Program-made: the position numbers and the translations under genes
Shown: positions 9,395 through 16,500 of the stretch, in pieces
Numbering within the stretch: position 1 is the first letter of the stretch
Layout of the letters: each line of letters starts with the position of its first letter
Notes under the pieces: generated by a model
What the model was told of the DNA's origin: nothing
Database searches by the model: none
The model's input: the letters and a program-made list of their open reading frames with translations, nothing else
From: Adhaeribacter terrigena
GTDB taxonomy: Bacteria > Bacteroidota > Bacteroidia > Cytophagales > Hymenobacteraceae
Assembly: GCF_016623615.1 (NCBI RefSeq)
Contig: NZ_JAEHFX010000007.1
Span: 1-64,000 of the forward strand
Direction of reading: 5' to 3'
Length of the DNA stretch: 64,000 bases

Positions 9395-9922
9395 ATGAAG
9401 AAAAACGCGTTCCCTTACCAGTTAGATTTCAACCAGACCGATTTCCGTCAACACCCGGAATTGTACCGCATTGGCGTGGGCGAACAGGGCGTTTTGCTGG
9501 TGCAGCCTTACAAAGCCGAGCTCCTGCCCCACTGGAAATTCAGGACCGAAGCAATTGCCAAAGTTTCGGCGGAAAAAATTTATGCGCTGTTTGAAAATTA
9601 CCTGCAGGAAAAAGATTTTGTAGGCGCCGATATGGCCCGGAAATTCCTGCAAATGGGTTTCACCCGCGCCCGCCGCTATGCCAACCACAAAACCGGCCGC
9701 AAGTATAAAACTGGTGAAGAAGATAAAACCGATGGGTTGGAATATCCTTATTCTTCGGGCAGTAAAAACAAGGGCAACGCCATTATTAGACAGGAATCCG
9801 ACGCACTTACCAGCGAAAAAGCCCGGGCCGCGGCTGTATTCAAGGAATACTGGTTCAAGGCTAAAGACCACCCCGAATACCTGCAACAAAAAGCGGCTTT
9901 CCGGGAAAAATATTATGAATAA
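9395..9922 (+). CDS. DUF4385 family protein
   Basis: A 175-residue cytosolic protein. The sequence around RIGVGEQGVLLVQPYK and LPHWKFRTEAIAKVSAEKI, and the basic stretch ARRYANHKTGRKYKTGEE, match my memory of the DUF4385 family, whose function is unknown. No catalytic motif is obvious; the conserved RRYANHK patch suggests a nucleic-acid or phosphate contact, which is inference only. Its 3' end overlaps an in-frame upstream ATG of the next gene. Confidence 0.75.
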   Translation: MKKNAFPYQLDFNQTDFRQHPELYRIGVGEQGVLLVQPYKAELLPHWKFRTEAIAKVSAEKIYALFENYLQEKDFVGADMARKFLQMGFTRARRYANHKTGRKYKTGEEDKTDGLEYPYSSGSKNKGNAIIRQESDALTSEKARAAAVFKEYWFKAKDHPEYLQQKAAFREKYYE

Positions 9923-9962
9923 AAATCCTAGCTTTTCAGCACTGAAAACTAAACCTGAACCT

Positions 9963-10670
9963 ATGCCCCTGAAACCAACTTATTTCCGCAGTTTGTTTTG
10001 CTGGTTTTCCGTATTGCTGCTTTTTAATGCCTGCCAGGGCAAAACCCAGGAGGGATATAAAGTGATCGGCATAAAAGACGGCGACACCATTGAAATTCTG
10101 GTTGATAATAAACCGGTTACGGTGCGGCTGTACGGCGTGGATGCTCCCGAAAAAAAACAGCCCTACGGCACGCAAGCCCGCAATTTTGCTTCGGAGCTGG
10201 CTTTCGGAAAATTTGTAACGCTGAAAGATAAAGGCAAAGACCGCTACGGCCGCACCATTGGGGAAATTATGCTGCCCGACGGTAAATCCCTGAATAAGGA
10301 ACTGGTGGCCAACGGTTATGCCTGGTACTACAAAGCCTACGCCAACGACCCGAAGCTGGGTTATTTAGAGAACGATGCCCGAAGACTGGAGCGCGGTTTA
10401 TGGAGCCAGCCCAACCCACAGGCGCCCTGGGATTTCCGGAAGAATAAACGCGATAAAAGCAAAGCTGCTGCCAACAAACCCATTGCCAAACCCACCGATG
10501 CCGACCGCGAAGTTTTCATTTGTCCGACCGGCAGCAGCGCCGTTTACCACCTAAAACCCGATTGTTACGTTCTGAAACGCTGCCAGGGCCAGATAGAAGC
10601 GGTAACGCGCGGCCACGCCGTAATGAATTTAAGAAGAACGGCCTGCAAAGTTTGCAGCAAAAAACGCTAG
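9963..10670 (+). CDS. Thermonuclease-family (SNase) lipoprotein
   Basis: 235 residues. From the ATG at 9963 it begins with a lipoprotein-type signal peptide (hydrophobic WFSVLLLFNAC, lipobox Cys24), so the nuclease is predicted to be membrane-anchored outside the cytoplasm; an ATG at 9915 would give a longer leader. The SNase-like fold follows: KDGDTIEILVD, VRLYGVDAPE (catalytic Arg and acidic residues), and GKDRYGRTIGEI (second catalytic Arg). A cysteine-rich C-terminus (CPTGSSAVYHL, CYVLKRC, CKVC) looks like a small metal-binding or disulfide domain seen in several Bacteroidota nucleases. Probably degrades extracellular nucleic acid. Followed by two 29-bp elements and a terminator. Confidence 0.85.
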   Translation: MPLKPTYFRSLFCWFSVLLLFNACQGKTQEGYKVIGIKDGDTIEILVDNKPVTVRLYGVDAPEKKQPYGTQARNFASELAFGKFVTLKDKGKDRYGRTIGEIMLPDGKSLNKELVANGYAWYYKAYANDPKLGYLENDARRLERGLWSQPNPQAPWDFRKNKRDKSKAAANKPIAKPTDADREVFICPTGSSAVYHLKPDCYVLKRCQGQIEAVTRGHAVMNLRRTACKVCSKKR

Positions 10671-10699
10671 AAAGTGGTATGGTTTCCGCCAGTAAAAGT
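10671..10699 (-). repeat. 29-bp bipartite element (degenerate)
   Basis: Reverse-orientation copy AAAGTGGTA-N13-TAAAAGT directly after the nuclease stop codon, 7 bp before a second, better copy. Confidence 0.5.
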
Positions 10700-10705
10700 G
10701 CCGTT

Positions 10706-10734
10706 AAAACGCTATGGTTTCAGGCTTAAAAAGT
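10706..10734 (-). repeat. 29-bp bipartite element
   Basis: AAAACGCTA-N13-AAAAAGT on the plus strand, between the nuclease stop and its terminator. Confidence 0.8.
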
Positions 10735-10735
10735 A

Positions 10736-10773
10736 AAAAGCAGTGCCCGGAAACCCGGGCACTGCTTTTTTTT
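10736..10773 (+). terminator. Intrinsic terminator of the nuclease gene
   Basis: AAAAGCAGTGCCCGG and its complement flank a 3-nt spacer and run into eight T residues. Placed 66 bp after the stop codon of the plus-strand nuclease. Confidence 0.85.
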
Positions 10774-10786
10774 GACTTGCTGAAAA

Positions 10787-11641
10787 TTAAACCGTAGCCT
10801 GGGCTTTTTCGTCCAGCACCAGCATCGGGAATTTGGAATGGTAGGTCAGTTTTTCGGTTAAGCTGCTGTGGAACAGGTTACTGAAAAAGCTGCGGTGCCT
10901 TTTCAGGATCACGAGCAGGTCGGTGTTCGTTTTGGTCAGGTAATCTTTCAGGCCCACTTCTTCGTCGGGGTGGATAATGGCGGAAAAATGGACGTTCTGG
11001 GCCGCAAACATTTCTTCTATTTTCCGGCCGAATTCAGCTGCTTTTTGCTGGCCTTCGGTATCGGTTTTTTTATCGATGTGCACCACTTCTACATGGGCGC
11101 CGGTAAGGGCAGCAAGTTCCAGCACCTGTTTCAACGCCTGGGTATCGGCGTTTTGCAGATCCGAAGCGTAGGCAATTTTCTGAATGCGCGGTTTGCGGGC
11201 GTTGGTAGGTATGGAAAGCACCGGGCAATACACATCTTCAATAATAGCCAGGGTATTGCTGCCGATCAGAATTTCTTCCAGGGTATTGCCGCCCCCGGTA
11301 GAACCCACCACCACCAGGTCGTAACCTTCGTGCACTACGTAATTGCGCACCGCATCGGCCAGAAAAGCGGTTTTTACTTCATAATCGCAATCCCAGCCCG
11401 AGCCGCCATATTGTTCTTTTAGGTAATTGCAGGCCGAAGCCAGCTTATCGGTGGCGTCGCGGTTCATTTCGCCTACTACTTCGGTAGCCACCAAAGCTGT
11501 TTCTGCAGTTTCGGCTAAAGGCAGGTGGGTTACGTGCAGCAAAGTAAGCTGGGCGTTCGCCTGACTGGCCAGAAATGCAGCGTACTCCATAGCACGGGTA
11601 GAGGTCTTCGAAAAATCGGTGGGGCAAAGTATCTTTCTCAT
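10787..11641 (-). CDS. Universal stress protein, tandem UspA domains
   Basis: 284 residues made of two UspA-type domains in tandem: the first from residue 1 (KILCPTDFSKTSTRAMEYA), the second from about residue 148 (RKPRIQKIAYASDLQNADTQAL). The first domain keeps the ATP-binding pattern G-x2-G-x9-G near VVGSTGGGNTLEEILIGSNT. The second is degenerate there. A longer frame starts at 11668, but the ATG at 11639-11641 begins exactly at the first beta-strand. Such tandem Usp proteins act in the cytoplasm under starvation and stress. A -7-like box lies about 25 bp upstream. Confidence 0.88.
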   Translation of the reverse strand: MRKILCPTDFSKTSTRAMEYAAFLASQANAQLTLLHVTHLPLAETAETALVATEVVGEMNRDATDKLASACNYLKEQYGGSGWDCDYEVKTAFLADAVRNYVVHEGYDLVVVGSTGGGNTLEEILIGSNTLAIIEDVYCPVLSIPTNARKPRIQKIAYASDLQNADTQALKQVLELAALTGAHVEVVHIDKKTDTEGQQKAAEFGRKIEEMFAAQNVHFSAIIHPDEEVGLKDYLTKTNTDLLVILKRHRSFFSNLFHSSLTEKLTYHSKFPMLVLDEKAQATV

Positions 11642-11665
11642 AGGTTTTATGCTGGTAAAAACGCG

Positions 11666-11673
11666 CAAAAATA
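11666..11673 (-). promoter_or_regulatory. Bacteroidota -7 promoter element for the Usp gene
   Basis: TATTTTTG on the minus strand matches TAnnTTTG, 25 bp upstream of the start codon. No clear -33 TTTG was seen, so only moderately sure. Confidence 0.45.
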
Positions 11674-11749
11674 ACAGTTCTGCTACGCTTCTGGGTTTGA
11701 TTGCTTAAAGATAACAATTTTTTAATATTACAGTTTACGGCAAGGCCTC

Positions 11750-11778
11750 ACTTTTTAGCTATAAAAGCATAGCCATAT
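11750..11778 (+). repeat. 29-bp bipartite element (decayed right half)
   Basis: ACTTTTT-N13-TAGCCATAT, downstream of the minus-strand HNH gene stop. Confidence 0.5.
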
Positions 11779-11793
11779 TAACAGAAATAATTT

Positions 11794-12081
11794 TCAGCGG
11801 CGGCCCCGTTTATTGGAAAGGCTGTTTATGGGTTTGTTCTGCACCCAGCGCAGGTATTTCTGCAAGGGCCCGGCCTGCTGCAAAGCCGGAATGGAATTGT
11901 ACAACAAAGCAAGTTCGCGGTTGGTAAGCCGGTTATGAATGGTGGCGTGGCAGGGCTGGCAAAGTTCGGCTGTAGGCCCGTACCGGCCGCCTTCTTCGCG
12001 CGGCACCAGATGATGCCGGCTCAGGCTATCCACTTCGCGGCGGCATAATTCGCAGATCTGGGTTTTAGCTTGCTTTTTCAT
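11794..12081 (-). CDS. Small HNH-fold protein
   Basis: 95 residues with a compact HNH/zinc-finger signature: CELC near residues 10-13, SRHHLVP near 21-27, and CQPCHATIHN near 42-51, giving two CxxC pairs and the catalytic-type histidines. Basic C-terminus (SNKRGRR). HNH proteins of this size in Bacteroidota are usually annotated only as HNH endonucleases, with unknown targets. A copy of the 29-bp element straddles the start codon, so the ATG lies inside the element's CTATG. Confidence 0.8.
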   Translation of the reverse strand: MKKQAKTQICELCRREVDSLSRHHLVPREEGGRYGPTAELCQPCHATIHNRLTNRELALLYNSIPALQQAGPLQKYLRWVQNKPINSLSNKRGRR

Positions 12082-12089
12082 AGCGTTTT
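12061..12089 (+). repeat. 29-bp bipartite element overlapping a start codon
   Basis: GGTTTTA-N13-TAGCGTTTT. On the minus strand this reads AAAACGCTATG, the ATG being the start of the HNH gene. Confidence 0.5.
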
Positions 12090-12163
12090 TCAGCTTTCCT
12101 GCCCTACTTCAGGCCTTCCTGAACAATTTTTCTTACGGTAAAATACATTTACAAACGAATGCG

Positions 12164-12171
12164 TACTTTTG
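12164..12171 (+). promoter_or_regulatory. Bacteroidota -7 promoter element for the MFS gene
   Basis: TACTTTTG followed by C-rich sequence, 64 bp before the chosen ATG. Matches TAnnTTTG; no good -33 box. Confidence 0.45.
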
Positions 12172-12234
12172 CCCCCTGGCTTTTTGTTTTTACGTAAACA
12201 GGGGCCGTTTACGCTTTCAATTCTTTTACAATTT

Positions 12235-13494
12235 ATGTCCGAATTTCAGGAACGTGCGCCGCAAGCTTCCACCGGCAGCCTGGGCGCCGATCAACTGGTA
12301 CCAAAAGTGGCGATCCGCGAAGGGTTGCTTTTATTTATCCTGGCTGCCATCCAGTTTACCAACGTCATGGATTTTGTGATCATGATGCCGCTTGGCCCGC
12401 AACTGATGCGCGTTTTCGATATTAATCCGAGTCAGTTTGGCTTGGTGGTTTCGGCTTATACTTTCAGCGCCGCGATCTCCGGTTTCTGTTCCGCGTTTTA
12501 CATCGACCGGCTGGACCGCAAAAAAGCCTTGCTGGGACTGTACTTAGGTTTTGCCATTGGCACCGCGCTTTGCGCCCTGGCTCCCACGTTCGAATTACTG
12601 GTGGCGGCGCGCGTAGTGGCCGGTTTGTTTGGCGGTGTTTTAGGAGCGCTGGTTTTAGCCATTATCGGTGATGCCATACCGGAAGAACGGCGCGGCGCGG
12701 CTACCGGCAAAGTGATGGCTTCTTTTTCCATTGCTTCTATTGCGGGTATTCCGGTGGGTTTGTACCTGGCGAGTAAAACCAGCTGGCACGCGCCTTTTTA
12801 TCTGCTTGCCGGTATGAGCCTGTTGGTTTTGGGCTTAGCCATGAAATTCCTGCCCGAACTGAAAGGCCACTTAACCAATGCACCGCACGAAAAACCGCAC
12901 ACAGTATTGCTGAATATTTTCCGGAAAAAAAACCTGCTCTGGGCCTTGCTGCTGGTGGTAATTCTACAGCTGGCGGGTTTTACGGTAGTGCCTTTTGTGA
13001 GCCCGTACATGGTGGCCAATATTGGCTTTGAGGAAACTGAACTAAGCTACATTTATTTGTTTGGCGGCCTGGCTACCGTGGTTACTTCGCAAATGGCGGG
13101 CCGGCTGGCCGATAAATACGGCAAAAAACGCGTTTACATCATTTCGGCGCTGTTTTCTATTATCCCGATCCTGGCCATTACCCACCTGCCGCGCATGGAG
13201 CATTACCTGGTTTTTATCGTTACTACGCTTTTCTTTATCGTTTTCGGGGCGCGTTTTGTGCCGGCCATGTCCCTGATTACCTCCAGCGTAGAACCCAAAC
13301 AGCGGGGCAGTTTTATGAGCATCAATTCCTCGGTGCAGCAGGCGGCTTCGGGTATTGCGGCGTTTGTATCGGGCCTGATCGTGCAGAAAGCCTCTAACGG
13401 CCAGTTGCTGCATTTCGGCACGGTTGGCATTCTGGCTTCGGTAGCTACGGTAATTTCCATTTTTGTAATTCTCAAGCTGAAGCCTGTGAGTTAA
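12235..13494 (+). CDS. MFS transporter (drug/sugar efflux type)
   Basis: A 419-residue major facilitator with 12 hydrophobic segments in two halves. The loop 2-3 signature appears as FYIDRLDRKKALL, and its counterpart in the second half as GRLADKYGKKRVY. The N-terminal TM1 region FTNVMDFVIMMPLGPQLM, with the acidic residue, is typical of DHA1 drug:H+ antiporters and AraJ-like exporters. The ATG at 12235 is preferred over a longer upstream frame from 12169 because the -7-like box at 12164 would lie right at that earlier start. Followed by two 29-bp elements and a strong terminator. Confidence 0.85.
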   Translation: MSEFQERAPQASTGSLGADQLVPKVAIREGLLLFILAAIQFTNVMDFVIMMPLGPQLMRVFDINPSQFGLVVSAYTFSAAISGFCSAFYIDRLDRKKALLGLYLGFAIGTALCALAPTFELLVAARVVAGLFGGVLGALVLAIIGDAIPEERRGAATGKVMASFSIASIAGIPVGLYLASKTSWHAPFYLLAGMSLLVLGLAMKFLPELKGHLTNAPHEKPHTVLLNIFRKKNLLWALLLVVILQLAGFTVVPFVSPYMVANIGFEETELSYIYLFGGLATVVTSQMAGRLADKYGKKRVYIISALFSIIPILAITHLPRMEHYLVFIVTTLFFIVFGARFVPAMSLITSSVEPKQRGSFMSINSSVQQAASGIAAFVSGLIVQKASNGQLLHFGTVGILASVATVISIFVILKLKPVS

Positions 13495-13522
13495 AAACGG
13501 TATGGTTTTGGGCTGAAAAAGT
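13494..13522 (-). repeat. 29-bp bipartite element
   Basis: AAAACGGTA-N13-AAAAAGT beginning at the last base of the MFS stop codon. Confidence 0.8.
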
Positions 13523-13534
13523 ATAAAGCCCGGC

Positions 13535-13563
13535 AAAACGCTATGGTTTTAGCTGCAAAAAGT
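13535..13563 (-). repeat. 29-bp bipartite element
   Basis: Second tandem copy AAAACGCTA-N13-AAAAAGT; its AAAAAGT half is also the left arm of the terminator hairpin. Confidence 0.8.
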
Positions 13564-13598
13564 AGGGCCCGGGAAAAACTTCCGGGCCCTACTTTTTT
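13556..13598 (+). terminator. Intrinsic terminator of the MFS gene
   Basis: AGTAGGGCCCGG and its complement, extended by A and T runs, form a strong hairpin ending in T6. Confidence 0.85.
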
Positions 13599-13693
13599 GT
13601 GAACATTCCGATACCGATTCTAATTCATGAAAGATCAGACTTTAAAATAAAATTGAACAGCAACCGCATGGTAGTTTCTCCATGTTTTTCCGG

Positions 13694-13701
13694 TAATTTT
13701 G
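13694..13701 (+). promoter_or_regulatory. Bacteroidota -7 promoter element
   Basis: TAATTTTG followed by C, 67 bp before the secreted protein gene at 13769; matches TAnnTTTG. Confidence 0.45.
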
Positions 13702-13768
13702 CAGCTTCAAAATTTCCTTGATATTAACCTAACAGTATCATTCATATTTATTTCCCCGGTCACTTCTC

Positions 13769-14437
13769 ATGAACAAAATTTTTTACGTATTTTTCATTGT
13801 TATATTTTCCTGGTCGGCAACTCAGGCTCAGCATCTGATTACAGATGCGAACGTAGCGCTGAAACCTGGTATTTATAGGAATTTCTCCGAATTCAAACAC
13901 AATAAGCCTTCCATAAACCTGCCAGAAAACCATAAGATCAGCAGATCGGGGCCGAAATCAGTAAGCAGTAAAGCCGTTTTCAGAAGGCGGCCGCTTGAAA
14001 AAACCGAGATATATGGTTTCTGCGATGGCAAAAACATTTATGTATACCCCCGGCTGGCAGATGTAAGTAAAAAGCCGGCTACGTTTAATAAGATCACCTA
14101 TTTAGGCCGCTATGCTACATACGCAAGTAAAAGCAAATATGAAGTACCTTCCGCTTCATCCGCTTCCGGCACTATGCCGGTAACTGATAAAGCGGAATAC
14201 GCGCTGGATATGGGCATGGGCCAGTTTATTGCTTTAACGCCGGAAAAAGTAGCCAAATTGATTGCCGATGATGTCGAGCTTTCAGCAGCCTTTAAAAAAC
14301 AAAGCTTCAAGAAAAAGCACCTTACTGACTACATCATCCGGTATGCGCAGAAACACCCGGAAATTCCAACGCCACAGCTCAACGTAAAGTCCCCGGAAAT
14401 TGCACCGGTAAGAAACGCACCCATAGAGCTTGAATAA
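13769..14437 (+). CDS. Secreted hypothetical protein (GIYRNFSEF family)
   Basis: 222 residues with a clear signal peptide (FYVFFIVIFSWSATQAQ, cleavage near residue 21). The mature protein starts with LKPGIYRNFSEFKHNKPSI, a motif I have seen in several uncharacterised Bacteroidota exported proteins (possibly the DUF6563 group, from memory). A second recognisable part is GFCDGKNIYVYPRLADV. No enzyme motif. It converges on the secreted hydrolase gene and shares a bidirectional terminator with it. Function unknown. Confidence 0.75.
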   Translation: MNKIFYVFFIVIFSWSATQAQHLITDANVALKPGIYRNFSEFKHNKPSINLPENHKISRSGPKSVSSKAVFRRRPLEKTEIYGFCDGKNIYVYPRLADVSKKPATFNKITYLGRYATYASKSKYEVPSASSASGTMPVTDKAEYALDMGMGQFIALTPEKVAKLIADDVELSAAFKKQSFKKKHLTDYIIRYAQKHPEIPTPQLNVKSPEIAPVRNAPIELE

Positions 14438-14468
14438 ACATCAGCATCAACGCCGTTTTTTTCTACCT

Positions 14469-14506
14469 AAAAAAGTCCCGCCAGAGGTTTCCGGCGGGAC
14501 TTTTTT
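14469..14506. terminator. Bidirectional intrinsic terminator
   Basis: AAAAAAGTCCCGCC and its exact complement around a 10-nt loop, serving two convergent genes. Confidence 0.85.
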
Positions 14507-14527
14507 ATGCTTAAAGCATAGCGTTTA
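14499..14527 (+). repeat. 29-bp bipartite element
   Basis: ACTTTTT-N13-TAGCGTTTA; lies between the minus-strand hydrolase stop and the terminator, sharing ACTTTTT with the hairpin arm. Confidence 0.8.
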
Positions 14528-14530
14528 AAA

Positions 14531-15757
14531 TTACTGCAAAGAAGCAAACCACGGAATAAGCTCCATGATCATCGGCTGGAAAGTAGTGCCGTGCGTGCCT
14601 CCCGGAATCGGGTAAAGATCAAGCTGTTTAGCCCCGTTCTTTTTTAGTTTGGAATACGTGATCTGTGAATTCTGGAACGGAACCACATCATCGGCGGTGC
14701 CATGATACAAGCGGGTTGGCGCCTGCGGAGCCCAGTCGGTGAGGCTGTTTTCGGCTAAAGCGTTTATAAACTGTGTTTCGGTTCCGGTTTTAAGGCCGTT
14801 GTAAAAAGCTTCGGTAAAAAGCTGGCTGGGCAATTTCGGCAATTCAGAATTTACCTGTCCGCCGGTCTTGGAGCCATCCAGCAAACCCGGAATTTTAGAG
14901 GCGTAAGGTTCTTTAAAGAGCTGATTCAGGGGCCGGTTCCAGTTATTGGCCGTGTTGTAAGCCTGCGTTAAAAAGGCCAGGTACGATGGATGGTTATACG
15001 TTTCGCCGGAAGCAATATTGCCGATCATGGCCGTAAGATCGTACCCGCCCGCGCCGGCCGCTACCCCGGCCAAAGTCAGGCCCGGCAACGGATTCGCTTC
15101 CAGGTTTTTCTGCGCGGCCAGCGTTACGTAACCCCCTTCGGAATAACCGGCCAGGAATAATTTATTGCCCAGCGGAATATTCTGATCTTTACAGAAAAAG
15201 CGCCCTGCCCGGATGATATCGCGCACTGCAGTGGCTGAATAGGTTTCGTTGTAGTACGGATGTAAGATCTGTTTCGAAGCACCGTAACCTAAATAATCGG
15301 GTATAAACGTGGCATAACCCGCCGAAGCAAACAATTCCGGGCCGTTAAAGGAAATCGGGAAATTGCTCGGGGCATCTTTATGAGCAAACAAGGTTCCGTG
15401 CTGCGCGCTCAGAATGGCCGGCGGGGTTTCTTTGTTTCTTGGAAAAACCAGTAAACCCGAAGCCTGTGTTTCGCGGCCCTGATACGTGGTATTATACACT
15501 ACGCTGAAAACGGTAATGTCGTATTTAAACTCGTTGTTAAATTGCGGATACCCGTTTTTAGAGGCAATATCCCGGATGGTTTCTACGGGAATAATGCCCA
15601 CGAACTTAAACGAAACCAGATTGCTTTTTTCGCTCTGGGCGGCTTCTACAGCCGGCGGATTCGCCTCGGCTTCTTTTTTACAGGCAGTGCCGGTTAGCAG
15701 TGAGAAAAATAAGACCGAGGAATATAAAACTGTTCGGAAATTCTTTATGAAATGCAT
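14531..15757 (-). CDS. Secreted alpha/beta hydrolase (lipase/esterase)
   Basis: 408 residues with an N-terminal signal peptide ending in a possible lipobox cysteine (LLTGTAC, residue 26). The alpha/beta-hydrolase core has the nucleophile elbow GYSEGG, an acid in HGTADDVVPF and a histidine in GGTHGTTF near the C-terminus. The arrangement resembles secretory lipases (LIP family) and Bacteroidota esterases that act on short-chain esters in the periplasm or at the surface. Single-gene unit with a terminator and 29-bp element downstream. Confidence 0.82.
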   Translation of the reverse strand: MHFIKNFRTVLYSSVLFFSLLTGTACKKEAEANPPAVEAAQSEKSNLVSFKFVGIIPVETIRDIASKNGYPQFNNEFKYDITVFSVVYNTTYQGRETQASGLLVFPRNKETPPAILSAQHGTLFAHKDAPSNFPISFNGPELFASAGYATFIPDYLGYGASKQILHPYYNETYSATAVRDIIRAGRFFCKDQNIPLGNKLFLAGYSEGGYVTLAAQKNLEANPLPGLTLAGVAAGAGGYDLTAMIGNIASGETYNHPSYLAFLTQAYNTANNWNRPLNQLFKEPYASKIPGLLDGSKTGGQVNSELPKLPSQLFTEAFYNGLKTGTETQFINALAENSLTDWAPQAPTRLYHGTADDVVPFQNSQITYSKLKKNGAKQLDLYPIPGGTHGTTFQPMIMELIPWFASLQ

Positions 15758-15935
15758 ATTTTACAAATAAGGAATGCAATTAATAAAGATAAAAACACCG
15801 TTTAAAGTTCCGGAAAGCCGGGTTAACCCAAGGCAAGCTGCCGAAATTTTAAGGCAAACTTTCTTCCGGAATCTATCATAAAACCAAGCTACCTTGCGGC
15901 CGTAAAAACAAACTCCGAAAACAACTCAGAAAGCC

Positions 15936-16244
15936 ATGGCCAAAAAATCTTTTAACGAACTGATAAACGCTCCGGGAATGCCCGTTCTGGTAGACTTTTT
16001 CGCCGAGTGGTGCGGCCCCTGTAAAGCCATGGCGCCCGTTTTACAACAAATAGCCGCGGAGCATGCCGGGAAAGTAAAAATTATTAAAGTAGACGTAGAT
16101 AAAAATCCGGCGGCAGCGCAGCAATTCCGGGTGCAGGGTGTGCCAACGTTAATTTTGTTCCACCAGGGCAAAACCATCTGGCGGCAATCCGGGGCAATGC
16201 CGGCGCAACAGCTAAGCCAGGTATTAAAACAGCATATTCAATAG
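15936..16244 (+). CDS. trxA: Thioredoxin
   Basis: 102 residues, a minimal single-domain cytoplasmic thioredoxin. The redox motif is WCGPC (residues 26-30) after VLVDFFAEW, and the cis-proline loop is GVPTLILF near residue 70. No signal peptide. It reduces protein disulfides with thioredoxin reductase, not seen here. A decayed copy of its 3' end is recognisable about 5 kb away at 21318-21387. Bacteroidota usually carry several thioredoxins, so the symbol is tentative. Confidence 0.9.
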   Translation: MAKKSFNELINAPGMPVLVDFFAEWCGPCKAMAPVLQQIAAEHAGKVKIIKVDVDKNPAAAQQFRVQGVPTLILFHQGKTIWRQSGAMPAQQLSQVLKQHIQ

Positions 16245-16277
16245 TTTGTGCTTCGGGTTTTTAAAGCCTTAGGAATT

Positions 16278-16306
16278 AGTTTTTAGAGCTAAAACCATAG
16301 CGTTTG
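16278..16306 (+). repeat. 29-bp bipartite element
   Basis: AGTTTTT-N13-TAGCGTTTG, between convergent trxA and the SulP gene. Confidence 0.75.
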
Positions 16307-16500
16307 GCAGGTATCCAACCTATTATGGACAGCATTAAACCTGTTCCATCTTTTCGCGGTTTCGAAAACGTGTTCCTTTTAATTAAGAGCCCTTTCAACG
16401 CTACAGAAAGGAAAACAGCGTGAACGTAATGCCCGAACTGTTTTGCAGAAATAGCGAACAAAAGCTCAAGAGCCGTTTTTATTATTTTTTACAAGATCAA

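Noticed and set aside
9678-9962. Extended start of the SNase gene
   Set aside because: This stretch is out-of-frame sequence of the DUF4385 gene; the lipoprotein signal peptide begins at 9963 (or at the latest overlapping ATG 9915).
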